From an uncultured Pseudomonadales bacterium (GTDB lineage Bacteria; Pseudomonadota; Gammaproteobacteria; Pseudomonadales; Pseudohongiellaceae), in the NCBI GenBank assembly GCA_949372635.1, contig CASIAB010000011.1, positions 62,001 to 126,000 on the forward strand: DNA of 64,000 nucleotides, written 5' to 3'. Each line of letters opens with the position of its first letter. Within the stretch, counting starts at the first letter, position 1. Below the pieces are notes generated by a model. That model saw only the letters and a program-made list of their open reading frames with translations, was not told where the DNA came from and did no database searches. Shown in pieces: positions 11,133 to 19,880 of the stretch. The translations under genes were made by a program, and so were the position numbers.

Positions 11133-14100
11133 ATGCTAAGTTCAATTCTTAAAAAAGTTCGCCAACAGCTCGTACTGATGCCGGCAGTCGCTTTACTTCT
11201 AGTGGCTACTTATGTCGGTGCAGGTCATCTGTTTATGCCGGCCGTTTCCGGTTATGTCTCCTTCTTCGAAGAACAAGTCCTAGAACGCAGCGGTATTTCT
11301 ATAAGTGTGGAATCGCTGGTCGGTGACTTTCAAGGTTTCTCTCCCATCCTCCACGTGAACGGAATGACGCTGCTAGTTACTGATAACGATGCGGCGCCAG
11401 TAGAAGAGGCTGCACTTTTTCTGCAAAGCGCTTCAGTAATAGTCGATATCCCTCAGAGCATCTGGCAACGCACTTGGGTTCTTGAAGACTTCGTCGTCGA
11501 ATCATTGGAGATAAATCTCTATCAATTGGAGTCCGGTGCGTGGCTACTACGCGGACTGACAGGCGGTAACGCCGATTCAGTAGACTTTGATAGTCTGTAT
11601 AGAACCCTGCAACAAGTTTTCCAGCTTAGCCTGAGCAACGTGGCAATAAATATGCACACTTTCGAAGGCGAGGTGCTTCGTTTTCACGATGGTCTAGCTA
11701 CCATCGCGAATCGTGACGACACGCATTTTCTGCACGCCAATTTAAGTCTGGCTGACTCATCAGAGGAGATTGTCCTCTCGGTAGAGGTTACTGACAGTGA
11801 GCTCGCCGATATGGGAGGGCAGGTTCATGTTGAGCTTCCTCATGCTGACTACAGTGAGCTATTTCATCGACAGGTATTAGAAGGTCTGAGTATCGATGAG
11901 TTGTTTGGGGGCGGGAGTTTTTGGTTTACCTTCGCAAAAGGCGAGTTGAGTGAATTTACCTCAGAGCTTGAGCTGGATACCCTAGCGCTGCTTAGTAGTG
12001 CTTCTGATTCCTTATCGTTGCATGACATATCGGGTACGGTTGGTCTAGCAAGGCAGTCAGTTGATGATAACTGGGAGTTGTCGCTGTCAAACTTCGCGCT
12101 TTCCTGGCAGGATTTACGTTGGTCACCGTTTAATTTTTTCGTGTCCTTAAAACCTGCGAAGAGCGTTGTTGTGCGAGCAGATAGTATTGATGTCTCTCTG
12201 ATCGCGCAGTTTGCAGAGAGCAGTGGTCTGCTAAGTGAGGGTGCGCGGCTCCAGCTAGAGCAGTACGCACCTAGAGGCAAGATGGAAAATTTTAGCTTGC
12301 TGCTCCCGCTGGCAGAGAATTCTGCCGCACATATGATTATCAAGACGAACCTTAACAACGTCGACGTGAGTTCAGTGCGTGGTTCTCCCAATATGTGGGG
12401 TTTGGATGGCTATGTCGAAATTGACTTCGATCTAGCCAGTCGGACTGCGACCGGTTTAGCCGAGGTTGAGTCGAATCGATTGCGTCTGAATATTCCAAAT
12501 GTGTTTACCAGTATCTGGGATCATAACTATGTAAATGGCAGTATCGGTTTCAGCTTAGACCTTAGCCAGGGCATGCATCTTCGATTGAAGAGCAACGTCA
12601 TTGTCGCGGAGACTGATGTTGTCGATGGGCGTGTGCAATTCACTTCGATAATCGATCGCCCAAATGACGGAGAGCCTAGGGCAGAATTGGAATTACTTGT
12701 CGGGGCTTTACAATTAGATGCCGCTGGCCGAGCGGACTTTCTTCCCGATGCGCCTCAGGTGAATGAGGGTTTAGCGAATACAATGCAGTGGCTCAATAGC
12801 GCGATGATAGGTGGCGTATTGATTGACAGTGGTGCTGTGTATCGCGGCTCTACACTACCAAATGCACCGGCTTCCACTAAGACTTTTCAGGGTTTTTATT
12901 TACTAGATGAGGGCGAACTTAATTTCAGTGACGAGTGGCCCAATCTGAGTGAAGTGACCGCCTACGCGATCTCGGATGACAAAAATATTGATATCGAGGT
13001 CCAACGAGCGACCAGTCTCGACGTTGTTGCCACGTCTGTAAATGGGTCGATTCGAGTGAACGGACAAGGCGAAAACTGGTTGTCTATTCAGGGCGTTGCC
13101 GAGGGAGCAACTACTGACGGACTAAACTATTTACAAAATGCAGTAGTTGGCGAGAACCTAAAGGCGGCCTTTGCGAATTGGCAAGTTCAGGGCGATTTCA
13201 ATGCGAACATTGCAGTCGAGGTACCGCTGAATGGTGAGCAGCTGCAGACTGCAGTTCGTCTTGATATGTACTTGGAAGACAACAACCTGCTCATCCCGGA
13301 CTATGCGATACAGATAAATGAGCTAACTGGCCCCGTTGTCTTCGATACTCGCACAGGCGTAGAGGATAGCGAGCTGTCGGGGCGCATGTTCGAGCAAATA
13401 GCCAACATTCAACTGAGTTCGGAGTCGGTAGAGGGGAGCCTCGAATCGGTACTAGTTCGGGCCTCTGGCCTAGTGACCCCCGAGCAGCTTATTGCCTGGC
13501 CAATGCAAAGCCAGTTCGTACAAGATATCTTGGGAAGCATGGAGGGGCAGCTCGCCTACCAAGCTAATCTGAGCATCGATCAGACTGGTATTAGCGATGT
13601 GCCGAATCGCCTGACAATAGACTCTACGCTGCTAGGGGCTTCGTTGGCTTTGCCTCACCCTTTTACGAAGTCGGTAGAAGTTGAATTGCCTCTTAAACTC
13701 GATATCGCGTTCACTGGTGATCAACAGAAAATTCTTGGGTCTCTTGGCCCTACGCTGAGTTTCGACTTGGAATTAGAGCAAGGGGAAATCCACGATGGAT
13801 TGGTGTTCGTCGGCGAAGGTCAGGGCAATTTCGAAAACCTGCGCGACAATGTATCCCAAGGACTGGCGGTACTAGGAAATATGGATCAGTTCGGGCTAGA
13901 GCAGTGGAGTGATTTTCTCGCCGAGTTTAACAGCGGTGAGTCAGTATCCGAGGGCATGGGCGGCACAATAGAGTTCGTGGACTTACAGATAGAGAATTTC
14001 CAGTTCTATGGTGAAAAATTGAATGATGTGAATATGCGCATTACTCCTGCGCTGACACAAGACAATTGGGAGATCTCGTTACAAAGTAATTCAGTAGCAG

Positions 14101-15191
14101 GGCAGGTGAGGTTGCCCTTCGACAGGGATGGCTACCTGAGTGTCGATTTACAGTACCTGCGACTGCCGGGCGAGGAGAGAGATCAAATCGGCCCTATGCA
14201 AGAGGGAAGAGTTGAGCAGCTATTACTTGAAGAGGAAGAACCTGTCGATGTTCTTGCAGATATCGACCCCCGCGAATTGCCGCGTATGCATTTTTCAACG
14301 AATGAGTTCTTCATCGGAGACCGCCCCTACGGAAGTTGGAGCTTTTCTCTGAACCCAAATTCCGAGGGCGCAGAAATAAATGACCTTGCCTTCGACTTTC
14401 GTGGACTGCGGCTAGGTCTGGATGCCGTTTCCTCTGAGCAAGCTGAGAATGATCCGCTGGATATAGAGGCCGGCGACTCGCTTCTGATTCCGCATTTTAG
14501 TTGGCACTTTGATGGTGATACACACGTAAGTTCATTAACCGGCGTCCTTACAACTGACAATATAGCAGATGTGTTGATGGCTAACGGATACGCGGCAAGT
14601 TTAGAGAGTAGCTCTGCTGAGTTTGCAGCCGATCTGAGCTGGCCAGGTAGCCCCGCTTTCTTTACAGCGTCGAATCTTAGTGGAGACATTGCGATAAACA
14701 TAGAAGACGGACGATTCTTGCAAGGCGCAGGCGCCGCGGGCGCGCTTAGGTTAATCAGTATTCTAAACTTCGATGCGATTATGCGCCGGTTACGATTTAG
14801 TGATGACTTGCTGAGAAGTGGACTTGCCTACGATGAAATTACGGGGCAGATGTCGATGGTCGATGGGCAGGTGCACATCGAGGATAGGTTGGTAATTTCT
14901 GGACCATCTAGTCTCTATCAAATTACAGGCGATCTAAATCTCAAAAACGAAAGCATCGTGGGCGAGATGTATTTGACGTTGCCGGTTAGTAATAATATTC
15001 CTTGGTATGGCGTTTTAACCGCGAATATTCCGCTGGCGGTTGGGGCCTATTTATTCGATCGAATCTTCGCAGATCAAGTGAATAGTTTGACCAGTGCAGT
15101 CTATACACTCGAAGGCCCTTGGGAAGATTTAGAGCCTGAGTTTAAACAGGCATTTGGTTCTCCAGATAGTCCAGTACCAGCCGGACAATAA
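11133..15191 (+). CDS. yhdP: YhdP-family AsmA-like envelope lipid-transport protein
   Basis: 1352-residue giant envelope protein with one N-terminal membrane segment (about residues 12-35) followed by a long beta-rich periplasmic region. The DUF3971-like part lies in the first half and the AsmA-like C-terminal part near 1190-1340 (GAGAAGALRLISILNFDAIMRRLRFSDD is cut across residues here: GALRLISILNFD, then MRRLRFSDD). YhdP, TamB and YdbH are the known AsmA-like proteins that carry phospholipid to the outer membrane. Position directly after rng is conserved in Pseudomonas and relatives. The usual neighbours nit2 and tldD are absent; a small anchored protein follows instead. Confidence 0.88.
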   Translation: MLSSILKKVRQQLVLMPAVALLLVATYVGAGHLFMPAVSGYVSFFEEQVLERSGISISVESLVGDFQGFSPILHVNGMTLLVTDNDAAPVEEAALFLQSASVIVDIPQSIWQRTWVLEDFVVESLEINLYQLESGAWLLRGLTGGNADSVDFDSLYRTLQQVFQLSLSNVAINMHTFEGEVLRFHDGLATIANRDDTHFLHANLSLADSSEEIVLSVEVTDSELADMGGQVHVELPHADYSELFHRQVLEGLSIDELFGGGSFWFTFAKGELSEFTSELELDTLALLSSASDSLSLHDISGTVGLARQSVDDNWELSLSNFALSWQDLRWSPFNFFVSLKPAKSVVVRADSIDVSLIAQFAESSGLLSEGARLQLEQYAPRGKMENFSLLLPLAENSAAHMIIKTNLNNVDVSSVRGSPNMWGLDGYVEIDFDLASRTATGLAEVESNRLRLNIPNVFTSIWDHNYVNGSIGFSLDLSQGMHLRLKSNVIVAETDVVDGRVQFTSIIDRPNDGEPRAELELLVGALQLDAAGRADFLPDAPQVNEGLANTMQWLNSAMIGGVLIDSGAVYRGSTLPNAPASTKTFQGFYLLDEGELNFSDEWPNLSEVTAYAISDDKNIDIEVQRATSLDVVATSVNGSIRVNGQGENWLSIQGVAEGATTDGLNYLQNAVVGENLKAAFANWQVQGDFNANIAVEVPLNGEQLQTAVRLDMYLEDNNLLIPDYAIQINELTGPVVFDTRTGVEDSELSGRMFEQIANIQLSSESVEGSLESVLVRASGLVTPEQLIAWPMQSQFVQDILGSMEGQLAYQANLSIDQTGISDVPNRLTIDSTLLGASLALPHPFTKSVEVELPLKLDIAFTGDQQKILGSLGPTLSFDLELEQGEIHDGLVFVGEGQGNFENLRDNVSQGLAVLGNMDQFGLEQWSDFLAEFNSGESVSEGMGGTIEFVDLQIENFQFYGEKLNDVNMRITPALTQDNWEISLQSNSVAGQVRLPFDRDGYLSVDLQYLRLPGEERDQIGPMQEGRVEQLLLEEEEPVDVLADIDPRELPRMHFSTNEFFIGDRPYGSWSFSLNPNSEGAEINDLAFDFRGLRLGLDAVSSEQAENDPLDIEAGDSLLIPHFSWHFDGDTHVSSLTGVLTTDNIADVLMANGYAASLESSSAEFAADLSWPGSPAFFTASNLSGDIAINIEDGRFLQGAGAAGALRLISILNFDAIMRRLRFSDDLLRSGLAYDEITGQMSMVDGQVHIEDRLVISGPSSLYQITGDLNLKNESIVGEMYLTLPVSNNIPWYGVLTANIPLAVGAYLFDRIFADQVNSLTSAVYTLEGPWEDLEPEFKQAFGSPDSPVPAGQ

Positions 15192-15194
15192 TCG

Positions 15195-15632
15195 ATGCGT
15201 TATAAGCTTATGAAACAAATTCTGAGAAAGAAGCCGCTTAAGATAGCAATTATCCTGCTGGCCTTATACGCACTGCTTGTCGTGTTATTCGAATCCTCAC
15301 TCGGTTATTTCCAGCCCGAGAACGCGAGCACGCTGCAAATTGCAACGATTAATGCTGATGGAATAGTCAATCAACGCATACTGGCACGTATAGATTGTGC
15401 TGGGCAGCTCTGCGTTGCAACTAATCACTGGCCTCGTGCTTGGTATAGGGAAGCGCTCGCTAACCCATCTGTAGAGGTGAATTTGGAAAGTGGGCAGGGG
15501 GGCTATATTGCAGTACCCGTCGAAGGCGCAGAGCATGATTTGGTAAATGCGGATAATTCACTGGGCTTGATGTTTAGGATTTTGACTGGCTTCCCGCCGC
15601 GCTATTTTCTGCGCCTCGATCCAGCAGGCTAA
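15195..15632 (+). CDS. Membrane-anchored protein, possible nitroreductase/F420-type quinone reductase relative
   Basis: 145-residue protein starting three bases after yhdP, so probably cotranscribed. Residues 15-35 form a membrane anchor or uncleaved signal. The rest contains LCVATNHWPRAWYREALANPSVEV and ends in LTGFPPRYFLRLDP. This layout loosely resembles the small split-barrel nitroreductase/quinone-reductase family (DUF385-like). No cofactor-binding residue can be verified by eye, so the assignment is tentative; a safe description is a small envelope protein linked to yhdP. Confidence 0.5.
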   Translation: MRYKLMKQILRKKPLKIAIILLALYALLVVLFESSLGYFQPENASTLQIATINADGIVNQRILARIDCAGQLCVATNHWPRAWYREALANPSVEVNLESGQGGYIAVPVEGAEHDLVNADNSLGLMFRILTGFPPRYFLRLDPAG

Positions 15633-15702
15633 TATCTTATCCATCTTTGATTGGTGAGAATCAGTATGGTGCTGAACCCGCCAATTAGACGTGGATCTAG
15701 TA

Positions 15703-16731
15703 CTATATCCCTTCCGAGCGCGCTCCGCGCAAAATATTTCTCAATGCGTAGTTACCAGCATGGCAAGCATACTCGAATAGCCTTTCGTCGGTTCTAGTCA
15801 TCGGCATAAGGATTACTATTCGATCTTGAAATGTATCAGGATCGTCGATGGTGATCTCGTAATCTAAAGAGCCTTCGGCCGTCGGTGTGAAGCGTTCAAT
15901 AAGCAATCGATTCTTCGCACTGCCATAGGCAACCTGTCTCATACCAATGCTGGCGATGGAATCGGTGAAGTTTCTGGACTCAACGACCAGCGTATTGCCT
16001 TCGAAATAGCCCCTCGAATCTCCGGACCAAAGTGTTATGGCAGTATCGACATGCTCCGTTTTCTCAAGCGACACAATGCGCGCGTCGAAACCCATCTCGG
16101 TTAGGATGACGACATGATCACTGTTTTGAAAAATCTGCAGATTATTATTGTAGGGACCGCTGAACATAGGTGGGCCGGAATTAAATACGATGCAGCGTTC
16201 AGATAGTCCTCGGTCCTCGGGCCCGTCGCTACTGATACCTCCATGGGTGAAGCGCACAGGGCGATCTCCGGGTATCACGGTGACGCCATTAGCGTCACTG
16301 CGTTGAATTAGGGTTCCTGGAGCTACATCCGGCAACCTACCGTTTCTTGGGTAGGTCACTAGCGAAGTCCTGCCATTTTCTCCAAGTGCATCGCTCTCGA
16401 ACCAAAAATTATTCACAGCTTCTACTGAACGTGCATTCTCTGTCGTCAGGATACGCTCCGAGGTAGCTGCCTCTCTCGCTGATGTGGCTGCCGCACTTTC
16501 TACTCTTGACTGTAGTGTGTTTGTCAGCTCTTCATCGGTCAAAAACTCTTGGTCGCCAAAGCGTTCAGGTCTCTCTAGAGGTGTCTTGTTGGAAAAATTC
16601 CACACGCCGCGTAAATCAGGATGTCCATACTCGGTCAGCCGCGGGCTGAAATCCTGTGCAATCACGGGCAAAGAAGCGGCATAAAGGCAAAGAAGCAACA
16701 GCTGAATGAAGGGGTTTACTAATATTTTCAT
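15703..16731 (-). CDS. Secreted protein of unknown function, copy A of a two-member family
   Basis: 342 residues with a signal peptide (about 1-25, ending PVIAQ). Family blocks: GHPDLRGVWNFS near 36, TSLVTYPRNGRLP near 120, DGPEDRGLSERC followed by NSGPPM near 170-187, YNNNLQIF, LTEMGFDARIV, SGDSRGYFEGNTLVVESRNF near 235, and C-terminal YACHAGNYALRNILRGAR. The same blocks in the same order occur in the protein at 42810-43805. I know this as a common hypothetical secreted family of marine and soil bacteria; no function is known to me. Two conserved Cys (in SERC and YACH) could form a disulfide. Confidence 0.75.
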   Translation of the reverse strand: MKILVNPFIQLLLLCLYAASLPVIAQDFSPRLTEYGHPDLRGVWNFSNKTPLERPERFGDQEFLTDEELTNTLQSRVESAAATSAREAATSERILTTENARSVEAVNNFWFESDALGENGRTSLVTYPRNGRLPDVAPGTLIQRSDANGVTVIPGDRPVRFTHGGISSDGPEDRGLSERCIVFNSGPPMFSGPYNNNLQIFQNSDHVVILTEMGFDARIVSLEKTEHVDTAITLWSGDSRGYFEGNTLVVESRNFTDSIASIGMRQVAYGSAKNRLLIERFTPTAEGSLDYEITIDDPDTFQDRIVILMPMTRTDERLFEYACHAGNYALRNILRGARSEGI

Positions 16732-16924
16732 GTACTTAATTTTGTGTCGGGAGATTTTGGCTAATCATAATATAATTTTAGCCCAGTCGGTAGCTCTGCC
16801 AGACTTCATCCATTTGCCGCACCAGAGTCATCTAAAATGGCAGAAGTAACTGTAACGCTTGCGCTAGTTGTGAGTCTTACTCTAAAGGGTCAAAAACACA
16901 ACGGCGGCTATTGAGAACTTCAAG

Positions 16925-16999
16925 ATGATTCGACTGAAGAACTTTAGCCAGATGTATCGAACCGCCTACATCGAAACCCCAGCGATGTTAGGAGTGGGT
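16925..16999 (+). pseudogene. Relic of an ABC-type efflux ATPase (N-terminus only)
   Basis: From the ATG at 16925 the frame reads MIRLKNFSQMYRT, then ETPAMLGVG, closely resembling the start of MacB/LolD-type ABC ATPases (MI.L.N.SK.YRT, then E..AL.GV). No Walker A follows and the frame stops at 17018. It is followed directly by the end of a periplasmic adaptor, so the middle of the operon appears deleted. Confidence 0.5.
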
Positions 17000-17001
17000 A
17001 G

Positions 17002-17239
17002 AGTTTGCAAATGGAGCTGACACTATTCAGTCCTGCAGAGTCAATGTTGCTAGCCATTGGTGTTTTTATTCAGGTTACCGGAGGCAATTGGGTTTTTGCG
17101 GTCGATGCTGATGGTGTCTATGCCAACCGCCGAGACATTCGTGTGGTTCATGGAATAACCGTTTTGTTGAGGTGATCGCGTGATTACTTCTAGTTATAGG
17201 CAAATGGCTAACATGGCGCGGTTTCAGCTCGGTCAGTGA
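17002..17239 (+). pseudogene. Relic of an efflux periplasmic adaptor (C-terminal part, frameshifted)
   Basis: Three reading frames in succession give MELTLFSPAESMLLAIG with TGGNWVFAVDADGVYANRRD (frame from 17011), then NNRFVEVIA (frame from 17154), then VITSSYRQMANMARFQL (frame from 17180). In this order they match the C-terminal barrel of HlyD/MacA-type adaptors, whose usual text is TGGNWVFVVD...RR...N...VEVLEGL...VI.SSY. Two frameshifts and loss of the rest mark it as a pseudogene. The deletion junction with the ATPase relic is near 17000. Confidence 0.6.
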
Positions 17240-17379
17240 TTGAATGCGGTAATTGCTAAGCTCGGTTCGCCCGTCTTCCTCTTTGCAAATCTTTCTACTC
17301 ACTTGCCCCATCAGGCGATGATCTATTAGTATGCGTCGATAACTCCAACTCTCGTCGATAAATCTCCAAGAGGTCTACT

Positions 17380-18105
17380 ATCAATATAAGTATTCTCAGC
17401 AACCTTATTGCAGCGGCCTTATTATTAGTCGGTCTGCTCGTAGAATGGCCGTATCAGGCTTATGTGCTCAACACGGGTCTCTTTGCGCTATCTGGAGGCA
17501 TAACCAATTGGTTAGCTGTTCATATGCTGTTCGAGCGTGTTCCGGGAATCTACGGCTCAGGAGTAATCCCTTTACGATTCGAGGATTTCAAACTGGGTAT
17601 TAGGCGGCTGATCATGGAACAGTTTTTCCACAAAGCCGATCTGGAAGAGTTTTTCCATGGTGCCGGTGATATCTCTGAAAAGATGACCGGTCAACTGAAA
17701 AAGGCGATCGATGAGTTGAATCTGGATGCCGCCTTCGAATCGCTGCTCGATGTGATCATGAGCTCCTCTTTTGGCGGTATGGTTGGCATGTTGGGCGGTC
17801 GCGATGGCCTAGGTGCATTGAAGGCGCCATTTATTGAGAAGATGCGTGATTTCTTTGGTGAGCAATTGACAGACGGGGGCTTCCAGGAACAGATTCAGGG
17901 CGCCCTAAGTTCTGCTATGGATGACGAGCTGATACGTAGCAAATTGGAGTCTATGATCGATGACCGACTGAATCAAATGACGCCAAAAATGGTCAAAGAA
18001 ATAATTCAGCAGATGATACGCAAGCACTTAGGTTGGTTGGTCGTTTGGGGGTGTGTGTTCGGCGGTCTGATCGGCCTTCTCGTAACGATAATTAATACCC
18101 TTTAA
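17380..18105 (+). CDS. DUF445-family membrane protein
   Basis: Inner-membrane protein of unknown function with two hydrophobic ends. A GTG at 17464 opens LNTGLFALSGGITNW, but the same frame is open upstream to 17362 and encodes NLIAAALLLVGLLVEWPYQ, the expected first membrane segment. The best upstream start is ATC at 17380, six bases after AAGAGG (17368-17373), giving about 241 residues, the usual length of the short DUF445 form. Family blocks are NWLAVHMLFERVPGIYGSGVIP, MEQFF, and SSSFGGMVGMLGG. The C-terminal membrane segment is near the end (LVVWGCVFGGLIGLLVTII). Confidence 0.75.
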   Translation: MNISILSNLIAAALLLVGLLVEWPYQAYVLNTGLFALSGGITNWLAVHMLFERVPGIYGSGVIPLRFEDFKLGIRRLIMEQFFHKADLEEFFHGAGDISEKMTGQLKKAIDELNLDAAFESLLDVIMSSSFGGMVGMLGGRDGLGALKAPFIEKMRDFFGEQLTDGGFQEQIQGALSSAMDDELIRSKLESMIDDRLNQMTPKMVKEIIQQMIRKHLGWLVVWGCVFGGLIGLLVTIINTL

Positions 18106-18450
18106 CAGCGCCTAGTAGGCTTCTTTTCTTGAACTGCCATTCAATTTTTTTTCCATCAAGGTATGTGACTGCTAAGGTCTATAAAAATTTTTTTAGCACA
18201 CGCTGATAGAGCGTGATGCAGATCACATGGACGCACCCAATTAGTGCATTTAATTCGTGGTGAATAATCTAAATCGATTCAAAGGTAAAACGGGAATTAT
18301 TTCACTTGCAATGGGTGAAAAAAAAGAATCGCTGTACTACAATACTCGATCCAAAAATTTGTTAAAAATCACGAAAAAAAAGCAGGTTTATTTCTTATGC
18401 AGGCGACTTTTTAACCTGTCAACTTTAAAGCACAGATTGAGTAGACGAAT
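18106..18450 (+). promoter_or_regulatory. AT-rich upstream region of the tetR gene with an inverted repeat
   Basis: 345 bases without a convincing gene, rich in A and T runs. A CAGGTT/AACCTG inverted repeat at 18383-18388 and 18413-18418, about 30 bases before the TetR start, could be an operator for autoregulation, but the 24-base gap is long. A 77-codon open frame from 18257 has low-complexity Lys-rich content and overlaps tetR; it was not called. Confidence 0.3.
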
Positions 18451-19038
18451 ATGGCACGACCAGTTGAATTTGATGAAGACAAAGTTTTAACCTACGCGAT
18501 GGAACAGTTCTGGCGCGAAGGATACGAGGCAAGCTCTGTTCAGAAATTGCTAGATTGCACGGGTATCAACCGAGGAACTCTTTATAACTCTTTCGGTGAC
18601 AAGGAGACTTTCTTCAAATCTTGTATCGATCAGTACAATAAGGTGGTGGATACGCAGATTGCCGCCACTCTAAAAAATTCTAAACTTGGCCCTTGGGAAG
18701 CTATCGAAGCCTATTTAGATGAGACTGTTCTTAATGTGACTATCAAGCACCGCAGTATGGGCTGTCTGCTGGTTAATTCGGTCTGCGAAAGCATTAACTA
18801 CGACAAGGAGATGCGCAAGGTCGTGCGCGGCTCTCTGTCTAGTATGCGCAAAAACCTATTGGCTCGTCTAAAGGAAGCCCACAAGAATCGCAAAATGAAG
18901 AAGGGCGTTAGCGCAGAATTTGCCGCTGAAGTTCTGATGAATAGTCTTCACGGCATCCGAGTAAATAGCCGAGACGGCAAGACTCCAAAGCAGCTAAAAG
19001 AGCTTATTAAGTTCAATGTTGCTTCGCTGAAGAAGTAG
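18451..19038 (+). CDS. TetR/AcrR-family transcriptional regulator
   Basis: 195-residue repressor with an N-terminal helix-turn-helix: ALTYAMEQFWREGYEA-type helix 1 (here VLTYAMEQFWREGYE) at about 13-27, then SSVQKLLDCTGINRGTLYN and FGDKETFF at about 28-57. The C-terminal ligand domain contains MGCLLVNSVCE near 107, typical of the AcrR/TetR group annotated with the TetR_C domain of small-molecule sensors. The target is unknown; it lies next to the efflux relic and might once have controlled it. A terminator follows at 19132. Confidence 0.85.
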   Translation: MARPVEFDEDKVLTYAMEQFWREGYEASSVQKLLDCTGINRGTLYNSFGDKETFFKSCIDQYNKVVDTQIAATLKNSKLGPWEAIEAYLDETVLNVTIKHRSMGCLLVNSVCESINYDKEMRKVVRGSLSSMRKNLLARLKEAHKNRKMKKGVSAEFAAEVLMNSLHGIRVNSRDGKTPKQLKELIKFNVASLKK

Positions 19039-19131
19039 TAAAAAATAAATATAGGTGTGTCATTTTAAAATAATTTGTTAAAAATCAAGAATTTAAATCT
19101 AATTCCGGTGTATTTAGGATAACGAAGATAG

Positions 19132-19159
19132 AAAAGGGAGGCTACAGCCTTCCTTTTTT
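19132..19159 (+). terminator. Rho-independent terminator after the tetR gene
   Basis: AAAAGGGAGGC, loop TACA, GCCTTCC followed by six T. The stem has one G-T pair. About 95 bases after the TetR stop. Confidence 0.85.
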
Positions 19160-19334
19160 ATTGCCTGCAAAAATGGCTCGTTCGAAGCCCTGAAATCTGC
19201 CTTTTAATTCAGTCGAAAGGATTGCTATACTCTTAGGTTAAATTCCCTCATTTGTGGAATCAGTCCAGGTTTGATGCACCGCTGCGAGCCACTGCAGCTT
19301 GAGTAGTTAGGACACCAGTAGTTAGGATAAGATA

Positions 19335-19754
19335 ATGAAAAAAATAGCCGGCAGAAAGAAGAGCGACGACACTAAGATTGACCTTACCCCCATGTTGGAC
19401 GTGGTCTTTATCTTATTGATTTTCTTCGTAGTAACAGCGACATTTCTCTCTGAGACTTCGGTGAGTGCCGCGAGTAGCGATAACAATAATAGCGATCCGC
19501 CTCCCGAGGACGACGATAAGAAGAACATTCTTTTCGAAATTGGTTCTAACAACGAGATTATCCTTAACGGCAATCCTCGTCCGATTCTACCAAATTTCAT
19601 TCGCTCTAATATTGACCAACTTAAAGCTGAAAACCCTTCCGCTTCGGTAATTATCCAGCCGAATAATGCGTCTGATGTCTCTTCCTTGGTGATGATCATG
19701 GATGCGGCTCGGCAAGCAGGCATGGCGAACATCTCCATTGTAGAGCCTCAGTAG
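19335..19754 (+). CDS. ExbD/TolR-family proton-channel subunit (orphan)
   Basis: 139-residue protein with one N-terminal membrane helix (about residues 20-42) containing the protonatable Asp22 in LTPMLDVVF, the hallmark of ExbD/TolR. A Ser/Asn/Asp/Pro-rich linker (48-63) precedes a periplasmic domain ending NISIVEPQ. ExbD works with an ExbB/TolQ channel and TonB/TolA to energise outer-membrane transport. No exbB, tonB or tolQ is next to it, and it is enclosed by its own terminators, so it is a single-gene unit. Confidence 0.85.
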   Translation: MKKIAGRKKSDDTKIDLTPMLDVVFILLIFFVVTATFLSETSVSAASSDNNNSDPPPEDDDKKNILFEIGSNNEIILNGNPRPILPNFIRSNIDQLKAENPSASVIIQPNNASDVSSLVMIMDAARQAGMANISIVEPQ

Positions 19755-19802
19755 CGACTAGAAGACAAACTGTTGCGGTTATTAACCGAGATGTATTAAA
19801 CG

Positions 19803-19836
19803 AAACGCACTATCGCCTACGATGGTGCGTTTTTCG
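19803..19836 (+). terminator. Rho-independent terminator after exbD
   Basis: ACGCACTATCG, loop CCTA, CGATGGTGCGT, then TTTTTC. The stem contains one G-T pair and is extended outward by AAACGAA/TTCGTTT. Confidence 0.8.
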
Positions 19837-19880
19837 TTTAGGGCAGAGTCCCTTAACCTCAAAGTGAGTTACATAACATC

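Noticed and set aside
11864-12391. Minus-strand frame of 175 codons inside yhdP
   Set aside because: Antisense shadow of a clearly coding region; Ser-rich, low-complexity translation.
17075-17311. Minus-strand 78-codon frame upstream of the DUF445 gene
   Set aside because: The plus strand here carries the efflux-adaptor relic, which explains the open frame better.
18257-18490. 77-codon frame before tetR
   Set aside because: Lys/Leu-rich, overlaps the well-supported TetR start, and sits in AT-rich DNA where chance frames are rich in Lys.
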